Shown one piece after another: positions 42,512 to 51,629 of a DNA stretch of 64,000 nt. Position 1 is the first letter of the stretch. Each line of letters opens with the position of its first letter. This DNA comes from a bacterium. GTDB taxonomy: Bacteria > Vulcanimicrobiota > Vulcanimicrobiia > Vulcanimicrobiales > Vulcanimicrobiaceae. The notes beneath the pieces are model-generated. The model was not told the origin of the DNA. It saw only the letters and a list, made by a program, of their open reading frames with translations, and made no database searches. The position numbers were made by a program, and so were the translations under genes. The stretch is from assembly GCA_021790935.1 (NCBI GenBank), contig JAJYFL010000001.1, positions 248,001 to 312,000 of the forward strand, given 5' to 3'.

Positions 42512-43645
42512 TCACGCCTCCGAGTAGAGGCGCGGAATCCCCGGCGGTATGCGGGTCACGATCTCGTAATCGATGGTCTCGGCCCACCCGGCCCAGTCGC
42601 CGGCGCCTACCGATGCGCCGCCGTCGGTGCCGATGAGCGTGACGGCGCTCCCCGGGTGCGCGTTCGGCGCATTGGTGAGATCGATCGTCGTCATATTCAT
42701 GGCGACGCGTCCGACGATCGGGCAGCGCGCGCCGTCGACGACGAACGCGCCGCGATTGGAGAGCAGGCGCGGAATGCCGTCGGCGTAGCCGGCGGGGACC
42801 ACCCCCAGACGCATCTGGCGCGGCGCGTGGAAGCTCGAGCCGTAGCCGACGGACGTCCCCGCTTCTACCTCGCGCTCGGCAACGAGCGTGGTCACGTAGC
42901 TGAGCGCCGGCCGCAGCTCGAAGCCGTTCGCGGCCATCGCTTCGTGGGTCTGCGGCGAGGGCCACAGCCCGTAGAGCGCGATGCCGATGCGCGACATATC
43001 CAAGCGCGTCTGCGGCCAAAGCATCGCCGCCGCCGAGGCCGCGATGTGCCGGATCGGGCGAATCTCGCGCTCGCGCAGCAGTGGTTCGATGCGGTCGAGC
43101 ACGCCTTGCAAACGATCGAGCTGCGCGAGCGTGAACGGAGAGTCCAACTCTTCCGCCGAGGCGAAGTGCGAGAATACGCCCGCGAGCGCGAGCTCCGGGA
43201 CGCGTGCGTAATCCTCGATCGCGTCGACCGCATCGTGCGGCTCCAATCCCAGTCGGGCGATGCCGGTGTTTACTTTCACGTGAACGCCGAACGGAGAGGC
43301 CCGCCGGCGCGCGGCGCGTGCCAGCTGCCGCGCGTAGGATCCGGTATCCCAGAGCGCGGCTTCCAAACCGGCTGCGAGCGCGGCATCCAGATCGTTCGGC
43401 GCGATCGGGCCCAGCACGACGATCGGGCGCGTAATGCCCCCGTCGCGCAGCGCGAGCGCCTCCTCCAACGCATAGACGCACAGATGCGAGGCGTACCCTT
43501 CGACCGCGAGCGCAGTCTCAACAAGTCCGTGGCCGTACGCGTTGGCCTTGACGACGAAGGCGACCCTCGACGGGCGCACGAGGTTCTGCAGCGCGCGGGC
43601 GTTGTGATGCAGCGCGGCGAGCGATACGCGAACCGTGCCGAACAC
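42512..43645 (-). CDS. alr: Alanine racemase
   Basis: 377 residues from GTG at 43645. PLP enzyme making D-Ala from L-Ala. PLP lysine in FVVKANAYGHGLVE (about 33), catalytic Tyr in TSVGYGSSFHAP (about 260), plus VHVKVNTGIARLG, FSHFASAEE and RVAMNMTTIDLTN. Longer frame upstream belongs to the preceding gene, whose TAG lies one base before. Its product feeds Ddl, encoded on the opposite strand. Confidence 0.95.
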   Translation of the reverse strand: MFGTVRVSLAALHHNARALQNLVRPSRVAFVVKANAYGHGLVETALAVEGYASHLCVYALEEALALRDGGITRPIVVLGPIAPNDLDAALAAGLEAALWDTGSYARQLARAARRRASPFGVHVKVNTGIARLGLEPHDAVDAIEDYARVPELALAGVFSHFASAEELDSPFTLAQLDRLQGVLDRIEPLLREREIRPIRHIAASAAAMLWPQTRLDMSRIGIALYGLWPSPQTHEAMAANGFELRPALSYVTTLVAEREVEAGTSVGYGSSFHAPRQMRLGVVPAGYADGIPRLLSNRGAFVVDGARCPIVGRVAMNMTTIDLTNAPNAHPGSAVTLIGTDGGASVGAGDWAGWAETIDYEIVTRIPPGIPRLYSEA

Positions 43646-43646
43646 G

Positions 43647-44132
43647 CTACGCTCGTGCTTCGTAGGCCCGCATCTGCGACCGTACCGCCAGCGCGACCGG
43701 TAGACCGAAGAAGATGCAATGCGCGACCAGAGCGTCGGCAAACTCCCACATCGTCGGTATGCTGAAGGCATTGTCGCCGAGCAGGACGATCTGCATGACG
43801 ACGTAGACGACCGCTCCGAATACGATGCCCGAGATCGCCGGGTGCGCGTTGATCGAGGAGCGCGAATTTGCCAGGTAGGCATAGCCCGTCGCCCACCCGA
43901 TGCTGACGGCGGCGTGCATCAGCAAGCCGAGCCACGCGTATTCCGGCGAAGTAAAGGCGACCTTGCCGACGGCCGTCGATGCAATCCACGTCCACACCGC
44001 GAGCATGCTGCCGTGCTGCGGCAGCACCGACGTGACGTAAAGAAACGCATCGATGAGGATGCCGCCGGCGATTCCGGCGACGGCGCCCTGCGCGAGGATG
44101 CGGCCCCAGGCCGGTCTCGTTACGCCGGTCAT
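43647..44132 (-). CDS. Four-helix integral membrane protein, unknown
   Basis: 161 residues. Four predicted membrane helices: ILAQGAVAGIAGGILIDAFL, WLGLLMHAAVSIGWATGYAY, AISGIVFGAVVYVVMQIVLL and ADALVAHCIFFGLPVALAV. Likely inner-membrane. No conserved functional motif. It begins in the stop of the hydrolase gene (ATGA) and ends one base before alr, so all three are one transcript. Function unknown. Confidence 0.8.
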   Translation of the reverse strand: MTGVTRPAWGRILAQGAVAGIAGGILIDAFLYVTSVLPQHGSMLAVWTWIASTAVGKVAFTSPEYAWLGLLMHAAVSIGWATGYAYLANSRSSINAHPAISGIVFGAVVYVVMQIVLLGDNAFSIPTMWEFADALVAHCIFFGLPVALAVRSQMRAYEARA

Positions 44133-45049
44133 GATGCGGGCGTGCGGCTCAAGGCCGTCGTGCGTAGGAATAGGGCATACCAGTCGCGCTGCTGCAGCAG
44201 CTCGTCGTGTGCCACCTGGGTCGTGAGCGCGAACGTCGGCGCGCGCGTCTGCAGCGCCGCGAGCGTCATTCGGTGCGCGAGAAAGACGAAGATGTTCGGG
44301 TGTGGCGCCTGAAGCATACCCATGAGAGCGGCATTGCCGGTGCTGGTGTCGCGCGTGAAGAGGCTCAGCAGATGGTTCTGCTGCGCCGAGGCCGCCCAGC
44401 CGGCGAATGCGTCGTAGTAGCCATACGCCGCGTCGAAGAGCAGCACGTCGCTCACCAGCGCGTTCATCCCGCCGCGCGTTAGGACGCCGCCCGCGCCGCC
44501 GTAGCCGCCGCTGTGCGCCGTAAGCGCGATACGGCCGATCGCCGGTGTGCGAAGGATGCCGCGCCCTACGAGAAAACGGGCGACGTCGTGCATGAAGCGC
44601 GAGAACCCGTCGTCGTCGAGCTCCAGTTTGCCGAAACCGGAGTCGGGGGCATCTTTGGGCCCCTGGGGCACGACGAGGACGGCGTTGAGGCCGCTCGCCA
44701 GGAGTTGCTCGCGCAACCTGTAGCGCGTCAGCACGTGGGCTACGTCGTTGCGCCATCCGTGGAAGTGAACGACGAAGTCCGTCGCTGCGCCGGCCCGGAA
44801 GCCGGGCGGCACGTAGAGGGCGACGGTCGAATCGCTATAGTGCGCGGCCGCTCCGTAGTGCACGCCCTCGTAGTCGTACCCGTGCGAGCGGCTTGGGTCG
44901 GGGTACGGGGCGCTCGCGAACGGCGCGAAGATGGTCGTTCCCGGTGGTTCGGCCGAATCCGGACGGGGGGTCGGGGCGGCGGCCTGAGCGGCCATCAGGC
45001 CCGTCAGGGGGGCAGCCCCGAGCGTGGCGAGCAGAGCACGGCGCTTCAT
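44129..45049 (-). CDS. Exported alpha/beta-hydrolase-like esterase
   Basis: 306 residues from the ATG at 45049. N-terminus MKRRALLATLGAAPLTGLMA, Tat- or Sec-like. The core resembles an alpha/beta hydrolase: FVVHFHGWRNDVAHVL (oxyanion-side HG), VLVVPQGPKDAP, and the nucleophile elbow in ALTAHSGGYGGAGG, with Ser in an AHSGG box in place of GxSxG. The final catalytic His is probably in QVAHDELLQQRDW. The substrate is unknown. First gene of the minus-strand trio ending in alr. Confidence 0.8.
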   Translation of the reverse strand: MKRRALLATLGAAPLTGLMAAQAAAPTPRPDSAEPPGTTIFAPFASAPYPDPSRSHGYDYEGVHYGAAAHYSDSTVALYVPPGFRAGAATDFVVHFHGWRNDVAHVLTRYRLREQLLASGLNAVLVVPQGPKDAPDSGFGKLELDDDGFSRFMHDVARFLVGRGILRTPAIGRIALTAHSGGYGGAGGVLTRGGMNALVSDVLLFDAAYGYYDAFAGWAASAQQNHLLSLFTRDTSTGNAALMGMLQAPHPNIFVFLAHRMTLAALQTRAPTFALTTQVAHDELLQQRDWYALFLRTTALSRTPAS

Positions 45050-45108
45050 GCGTCTGATATCCGCCGCCGAGGCACGGAATCCCCGGCTTGAGGCGCGCCC
45101 TTCCCTGC

Positions 45109-45172
45109 TTGCACTCTCCCCCAAGGTCTGCTAAAATATGCAACGCTAGCACTCCACTGTTATGAGTGCCAG
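45109..45172 (+). promoter_or_regulatory. groESL promoter and CIRCE operator (HrcA binding site)
   Basis: TTGCAC (45109-45114), a 17-base spacer and TAAAAT (45132-45137) make a good housekeeping promoter. Just downstream, CTAGCACTC (45146-45154), nine bases and GAGTGCCAG (45164-45172) form the CIRCE inverted repeat (consensus TTAGCACTC-N9-GAGTGCTAA). HrcA repression in non-stress conditions is therefore expected. Confidence 0.93.
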
Positions 45173-45262
45173 CCCGCCGGGGACCCCTCGCCAAGCTCGG
45201 GGCACCGGCCGCCGAACGTTCGAGCTGGCCGCATCAGCACACCATATTTCTGGAGGTTTTCC

Positions 45263-45568
45263 GTGAATCTCAAGCCGTTGGGCGACCGTGTGGTCGTCGA
45301 GCACGTCGAGCAGCAAGACAAGAGCGCCGGTGGCGTGTTCCTGCCCGACACCGCAAAGGAGAAGCCGCAAGAGGGCATGGTCCGCGCGGTGGGTACGGGT
45401 CGCATACTCGAGAATGGGACGGCGCTCCCGATGAGCGTGAACGTCGGCGACCGCGTGATCTACTCCAAGTACTCGGGTAGCGAAGTCAAAGTTGACGGCA
45501 CCGACTACCTCATCATTTCCGAAAAAGATGTCCTCGCCATCGTCGACAAAGTTCCGGCTGGCGTTTGA
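45263..45568 (+). CDS. groES: Co-chaperonin GroES
   Basis: 101 residues from GTG, GGAGG 6 bases upstream. Forms the seven-fold lid of Gro[22 protein letters not shown] at the N-terminus, the mobile loop [18 protein letters not shown] (about 21-38), [20 protein letters not shown]-type C-terminal half. Controlled by the CIRCE element upstream and co-transcribed with groEL, 19 bases downstream. Confidence 0.97.
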   Translation: MNLKPLGDRVVVEHVEQQDKSAGGVFLPDTAKEKPQEGMVRAVGTGRILENGTALPMSVNVGDRVIYSKYSGSEVKVDGTDYLIISEKDVLAIVDKVPAGV

Positions 45569-45578
45569 AGGAGTTTGA

Positions 45579-47243
<1,665 letters not shown>

Positions 47244-47273
47244 TCGCCCTCTCGCCAGAGAGCAACGCAACGG

Positions 47274-47301
47274 CCCCGGCGGGAAACCGCCGGGGTTTTT
47301 C
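47274..47301 (+). terminator. Intrinsic terminator of groESL
   Basis: CCCCGGCGG, a GAAA tetraloop and CCGCCGGGG form a perfect 9-bp GC stem, followed by TTTTTC. Confidence 0.95.
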
Positions 47302-47322
47302 TCAACCGCGGCGCCGTTTATT

Positions 47323-47331
47323 TGCTACAAT
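47323..47331 (+). promoter_or_regulatory. Extended -10 promoter before the secreted protein at 47360
   Basis: TGCTACAAT is an extended -10 (TG-n-TACAAT); no good -35 is seen. AAGGAGG follows at 47343-47349 before the ATG at 47360. Confidence 0.5.
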
Positions 47332-47359
47332 GGAGCAACCATAAGGAGGCAATGATTCT

Positions 47360-47800
47360 ATGCGCATGCGACAGGCGCTGGCGGCGTTGCTGCTTGCCGG
47401 ATCTCTCTCGATGCTCGGGTCCCGAATGCCGGCCGCCGCAGCAACCCAACCTGCTGCTACGTCGAGCCAACTTCTTGGCGCTCTGAAAAACATGAGCGCG
47501 GAGTTGGCAAAGTTCCGCGGGATGATGGGCAACTTAACCCAATCCGATTTTCAAATCGTCGACGTTGCGACGGTGCTCGCTCCGTCCAACGAAGCAACCT
47601 TCCGGCGCGAACTCAAGACGGACGCGGCACACATCAGCGGCTTCCACGATACGCTCAGCCATACGACCTTTACCGACGACGATGGCGTCACCAAGCTCGT
47701 GTCCACGTTCTTAAAGGCGCAAAAACCGCCGCTCACCGTCGAACAATTCGTTGCCGTGCACGTGACCCGGTCCGGCCAGATACTGCTCTTTTATCAGTAG
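47360..47800 (+). CDS. Small secreted protein, unknown
   Basis: 146 residues. Signal peptide (ALAALLLAGSLSMLGSRMPA, cleavage near AAA at 26-28). The mature part is mostly helical (LLGALKNMSAELAKFRGMMG) with a fasciclin-like short motif RELKTDAAHISGFHDTL and a C-terminal strand ending ILLFYQ. No family assigned. Its own promoter and terminator-bounded position make it monocistronic. Confidence 0.75.
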   Translation: MRMRQALAALLLAGSLSMLGSRMPAAAATQPAATSSQLLGALKNMSAELAKFRGMMGNLTQSDFQIVDVATVLAPSNEATFRRELKTDAAHISGFHDTLSHTTFTDDDGVTKLVSTFLKAQKPPLTVEQFVAVHVTRSGQILLFYQ

Positions 47801-47904
47801 AAACGGCGCATCCGCGCTGCGCGCTCCGCGCCCCCCGTCGGCCGCCGCCGGGGCCCCCGGCCTTCGGCCCCGGCCGCATTGCGACCATGTACACGTGCGT
47901 CGGC
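47801..47904. other. GC-rich intergenic hairpin between convergent genes
   Basis: Alternating G- and C-runs around 47840-47875 (CCGGCCTTCGGCCCCGGCC) can fold into strong hairpins, but there is no T-run, so a classical terminator cannot be claimed. Confidence 0.35.
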
Positions 47905-49248
47905 TTAGCGGTTCGGGGGCTCGGGTATCGCGCGGGCGGGTCGGCGTGCCCAGATGAAATAGACCGGGATCGCTGTCAGGAGGATCCCTAGGCCGATCAG
48001 GCTGTTCGACGGGTAGGCGATCCAGGTATCGAGCACCACCGCTGCCGCGACGAACAGGAAGACCGCGGTCGAGACGGGGTGCCCGGGAACCTTGTAACCG
48101 ACGGCCGAGTCGGTGCCGTCGCTCGCGTCGCGGCGGCGGAAGACGAACAGCGCGATGGCTGCTAAGGTGAAGAAGACGTAGTCGACGGACGTGACGTAGT
48201 TCAGAATTTGATCGTACCTGCCCGAGAGGGCGATGGCGATCGCGAAGATGCCCTGCAGTACGATGGCGACGACCGGCACGCGCGTCTTGGGATGCACCCA
48301 CGCTACCTGTTTGAAAAAAACGCGGTCCTGCGCCATCGCGTAGTAGACGCGCGGCGACGTAAGGATCTGATTGCTGAGGAAGCCGAGCGTTGAGAGAGCG
48401 ACGGCGATCGCTATCAAGCGTCCGCCCACCGGGCCCAGTGCGATCGTCATGACGGCCGACGCGGGGGTATTCGTGCGCATCAGGCCGGTCGCGCCCAGAA
48501 CGTGCAGGCTCACGAGGTTGACGAGCAGATAGAGCACCACGACGCCGGTCACGCCCCAGATCATGCCGAGCGGCAGCGTCTTGGCGGGGTTCTTGAGCTC
48601 GGCCGTCATGAAGCTCGACGTCTGCCAGCCGCTGTACGAGAAGAGCACCGGAATCATCGCGGCGCCGAGCACGACGAGCAGTTTAAACTGCGTGTTGAAT
48701 CCGCTAACGGGAATCGCCGCCGTGGCCGAAGGATGCGCGAAGAGGCCGACCGCGATCAATCCGCCGATCGCGGCGACTTTGAGTACCATGAAGGCATTCT
48801 GTACGTTGCTGCCTTGGCGCACGCCCAAGCAGTTGATCAGCGTCAGCACCGAGAGCAGGGCGATCGCAAGAACCGGTGCTGCGGCGTGCAGGCCCGTGAG
48901 CGGCGTGAAGTAGATCGAGAAGGTGACGGCGGCCGCCGCCATGCCGCCGCTCTGCGAGACGAGCAGCAGCGTCCAGCCGTACGCGAAAGCGACGGCCGGA
49001 TGGAAGGCGTCGCGCATGTAGGCGTAGAGGCCGCCGTCGGCCGGGCGCCGCGCCGCGAGTTCCGCGAAGACGAACGCGCCCAGGAGCGCGATCGCGCCGC
49101 CGGCGATCCAGACGGCCATCACGAGCGCCGGCTCGTGCACGCGTCGCGCGACGACCGAGGGGTTCATGAATATGCCCGAACCGACGATGCCGCCCATGAC
49201 GATAAGCGCGGCGTCGAAAGTGCCGAGCCGCCGTAAGAGCGTTGCCAC
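47905..49248 (-). CDS. APC-family amino acid permease
   Basis: 447 residues from GTG at 49248. Twelve predicted membrane helices, the amino acid-polyamine-organocation fold. The family's first unwound helix is plain (DAALIVMGGIVGSGIFMNP), followed by ELAARRPADGGLYAYMRDAF (family norm G..P..GG.Y.Y) and YSGWQTSSFMTAELKNPAK (helix 6 and the loop with E and NP). Closest type is the LAT/cationic amino acid permease group. Substrate unknown. It starts 7 bases after ispH and may share its transcript. Confidence 0.9.
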   Translation of the reverse strand: MATLLRRLGTFDAALIVMGGIVGSGIFMNPSVVARRVHEPALVMAVWIAGGAIALLGAFVFAELAARRPADGGLYAYMRDAFHPAVAFAYGWTLLLVSQSGGMAAAAVTFSIYFTPLTGLHAAAPVLAIALLSVLTLINCLGVRQGSNVQNAFMVLKVAAIGGLIAVGLFAHPSATAAIPVSGFNTQFKLLVVLGAAMIPVLFSYSGWQTSSFMTAELKNPAKTLPLGMIWGVTGVVVLYLLVNLVSLHVLGATGLMRTNTPASAVMTIALGPVGGRLIAIAVALSTLGFLSNQILTSPRVYYAMAQDRVFFKQVAWVHPKTRVPVVAIVLQGIFAIAIALSGRYDQILNYVTSVDYVFFTLAAIALFVFRRRDASDGTDSAVGYKVPGHPVSTAVFLFVAAAVVLDTWIAYPSNSLIGLGILLTAIPVYFIWARRPARAIPEPPNR

Positions 49249-49255
49249 GAAAGCG

Positions 49256-50197
49256 CTACGCGGGCCGCAGCTCGGCGAGTTCGCGCGGTGGGGCGAAGAC
49301 GATCGCCGGTTCCCGCGTACCGAAATCCTCGATCGTGAAATCGCCGAACGCGCGCACGCGCTCCACGATGCGCCGTACCAGCGTTTCGGGAGACGAAGCG
49401 CCCGCCGTAATGCCCACGGTCGCAACGCCGTCGAACCACGCGGCCTCGACGTCCTCTTCGCGATCGACCAGGTGCGCCGGCGTCCCCATCTGCTCGGCGC
49501 TTTCGCGTAAACGCTGAGAGTTCGAGCTGTTTTGGGAGCCGACGACGACGATCAGATCGGCGACGCGGGCGAGATCCTTCACGGCGGTCTGCCGATTCTG
49601 CGTCGCATAACAGATATCGCTCTTGGCCGGTTCGTGGAGCGTGGGGAAACGCTCGCGCAAGGCCTGCAGAATCTCGCGCGTGTCGTCGAGGCTGAGCGTC
49701 GTCTGCGTGACCACCGCGACGGCCTTCGGGTCGGGCACGGCAACCGTCTGCGCGTCGCGCACGTTCTCGACGAGCGCGATGCGATCCGGGATCTCGCCGA
49801 GCGTTCCCGCGACCTCGTCGTGACCTTTGTGGCCGACGAGCAGAACGAAGAGCCCCTGCTTTGCGAAACGGATCGCCTCGAGGTGGACTTTCGATACGAG
49901 CGGGCAGGTGGCGTCGACGACGCGCAGCCCGCGCTCCGCCGCGCGCCGGCGAACCTCGGGCGCGATGCCGTGCGCGCTGAAGACCGCTAAGGCTCCGTCG
50001 GGAACCTGGTCGATCTCGTCGACGAAGACGACTCCGCGTCTCTGGAAGCCCTCGACGACGTCGCGGTTGTGCACGATCTCCTTACGGACGTAGAGCGGGC
50101 CGCCGTGCAGATCGAGAAGCTGATCGACGATATCTATGGCTCGGTCGACGCCCGCGCAGAAGCCGCGGGGGTTGGCAAGGAGGATCGTACGCGTCAC
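49256..50197 (-). CDS. ispH: 4-hydroxy-3-methylbut-2-enyl diphosphate reductase
   Basis: 313 residues from GTG, with GAGGAGGGG directly upstream. Last enzyme of the MEP isoprenoid pathway, giving IPP and DMAPP, here also needed for undecaprenyl lipid carriers. The [4Fe-4S] cysteines are in NPRGFCAGVDRAI (about 14), DATCPLVSKVH (about 98) and KSDICYATQNRQ (about 200), the last with the TxNRQ box. Other hallmarks: EIVHNRDVV, FSAHG and GSQNSSNSQRL. Confidence 0.96.
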   Translation of the reverse strand: MTRTILLANPRGFCAGVDRAIDIVDQLLDLHGGPLYVRKEIVHNRDVVEGFQRRGVVFVDEIDQVPDGALAVFSAHGIAPEVRRRAAERGLRVVDATCPLVSKVHLEAIRFAKQGLFVLLVGHKGHDEVAGTLGEIPDRIALVENVRDAQTVAVPDPKAVAVVTQTTLSLDDTREILQALRERFPTLHEPAKSDICYATQNRQTAVKDLARVADLIVVVGSQNSSNSQRLRESAEQMGTPAHLVDREEDVEAAWFDGVATVGITAGASSPETLVRRIVERVRAFGDFTIEDFGTREPAIVFAPPRELAELRPA

Positions 50198-50251
50198 CCC
50201 CTCCTCTTGGCGGCCGGGTAGGGAGCGGACCTTTACGGGTACACTCCCGAT

Positions 50252-50563
50252 ATGAAACGTCTTATCTCTATCGCAATCCTAACCGCACTCTTCTCAGCGA
50301 GCGTGCCCTTGGCCGCTTCGGCCGCATCGGTCTTCTATGGGCTGGTCTCACACGTCTCGGTGAGCAACATCAAGGTCTACGACCCGCGCTCGCGCCAGAC
50401 GTTGAGCTTCCTGATCCTGCCCAAGTTCGATCGGATTTTTTCGGAAAACGGCAAGACAACCTACCAGATGAAGGATATCCACGACGGGCAGTACGTTCGC
50501 GTGATCTACGACCAGAAGGCTCTGGGCGTGCGGCATGCGGATAAAATCGTCCTGATGCGCTGA
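50252..50563 (+). CDS. Small secreted protein, unknown
   Basis: 103 residues with a signal peptide (MKRLISIAILTALFSASVPL, cleavage near AASA at 21-24). The mature part is short and beta-rich: GLVSHVSVSNIKVYDPRSRQ, TLSFLILPKFDRIF, QYVRVIYDQKALG, an OB-like strand order that resembles DUF5666-like domains. Divergent from ispH across 54 bases. Function unknown. Confidence 0.75.
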   Translation: MKRLISIAILTALFSASVPLAASAASVFYGLVSHVSVSNIKVYDPRSRQTLSFLILPKFDRIFSENGKTTYQMKDIHDGQYVRVIYDQKALGVRHADKIVLMR

Positions 50564-50630
50564 TGCCCGGAGGCCGCCACCGGCGCGCGCCGGTGGAAAG
50601 TTCTTTCGCGCCCGGCTCGAAGTAGACCGC

Positions 50631-51179
50631 ATGCTTCTCTCAACGACCGCATTCTGGCTCGCCCTTGCGAGCGGTTCGCTCGTCTCCCAAGTCCAGCCCC
50701 TGCCCTCGCCGACGCCCTACCCGCTGCCGGCCGCGGCGGCACCGGCGACGAACGTTGTCCTCAACAACGGCCCCTGCCTCGATTCGCTCGTCTCCGTGCC
50801 GCACACCCTCAATGGCGATTCGATGGGGGCGCAGGTCGTGACGATCGACGAAGTCGTGTCGACGGCTACGCTCATCGCAGGGCAGGTGATCGGCTACGTC
50901 TACACCCGCGAGGACGGCACGACGTGGCTCGGGCAGCGCCACGAACGCTACATGTCCGCTGCCGACAGCAGCGCGATAAACGCCGTGCTCGCTTCGACGC
51001 ATCTGCCGGGCGAACACGTCAACGCCTTCCCGCCCGTTCGCAAGTTCGGCGTGAAAACGAATTACGCCGAGTTCTTCCAGGTTCGGATTCCGACCACGGC
51101 ACTGGCTCCTCTGCGCATCGCCATCAACCCCTGCGTTGCCTGGCCTGCCGGACAGCCGCTGCCGCAGCCGATTCCGTAG
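50631..51179 (+). CDS. Secreted protein, unknown
   Basis: 182 residues. An N-terminal hydrophobic segment (AFWLALASGSLVSQV) and a Pro-rich spacer precede a domain with SMGAQVVTIDEVVSTATLIA, YVYTREDGTTWLGQRHERYM and VKTNYAEFFQVRI. The tail is Pro-rich. Two cysteines (CLDSL, PCVAW) may pair. No family recognised. It is 18 bases before hsp20. Confidence 0.7.
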   Translation: MLLSTTAFWLALASGSLVSQVQPLPSPTPYPLPAAAAPATNVVLNNGPCLDSLVSVPHTLNGDSMGAQVVTIDEVVSTATLIAGQVIGYVYTREDGTTWLGQRHERYMSAADSSAINAVLASTHLPGEHVNAFPPVRKFGVKTNYAEFFQVRIPTTALAPLRIAINPCVAWPAGQPLPQPIP

Positions 51180-51197
51180 ACGGAGTTATAGCCGGCA

Positions 51198-51629
51198 ATG
51201 GATTTTGACAACCGGCGCTCGGAGTTCGAGCGACTCTTTGCAGAGTTGGTTCGGCGCCCGCGCGGCGGCGGCTGGGAGCCTAACGCAGACGTCGTTCTCG
51301 ACGAACCCAGCGGAAATCTGATCGTGACGGTGGAGCTAGCCGGCGCGAGCTCCGAGAGCCTGCGGATCGCCGTGGACGAGCGCCACCTCTTCATCATCGG
51401 CCGCCGCATTCAAGGAACGCGCTTGCGCAGCGCTTCGCTCCTGCAAAAAGAGATCGCGTACGGAGAGTTCGTCAAGAAGATCCATCTGCCGGTGGCCGTG
51501 CAGTACGGCGACGTCACCGCAACCTACGGCGACGGAATGCTGACGATCGCACTGCCGATCGCGCAGACGGAGTACATTCCGACCGCACGCACTGAGATTC
51601 GTTTGACCGTAAAAAGGACGCTAGCCTAA
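51198..51629 (+). CDS. Small heat-shock protein (Hsp20/alpha-crystallin)
   Basis: 143 residues. Holdase for unfolding proteins. The alpha-crystallin domain (about 35-125) is clear: LIVTVELAGASSESLRIAVD, HLFIIGRRIQG, EIAYGEFVKKIHLPVAV and the closing YGDGMLTIALPI (the GxLxI-type box). The lon start follows without a gap, so holdase and protease are co-expressed. No CIRCE is seen in front of it. Confidence 0.93.
   Translation: MDFDNRRSEFERLFAELVRRPRGGGWEPNADVVLDEPSGNLIVTVELAGASSESLRIAVDERHLFIIGRRIQGTRLRSASLLQKEIAYGEFVKKIHLPVAVQYGDVTATYGDGMLTIALPIAQTEYIPTARTEIRLTVKRTLA

Noticed and set aside
47835-47880. GC-rich hairpins as a terminator between convergent genes
   Set aside because: No T-run on either strand.
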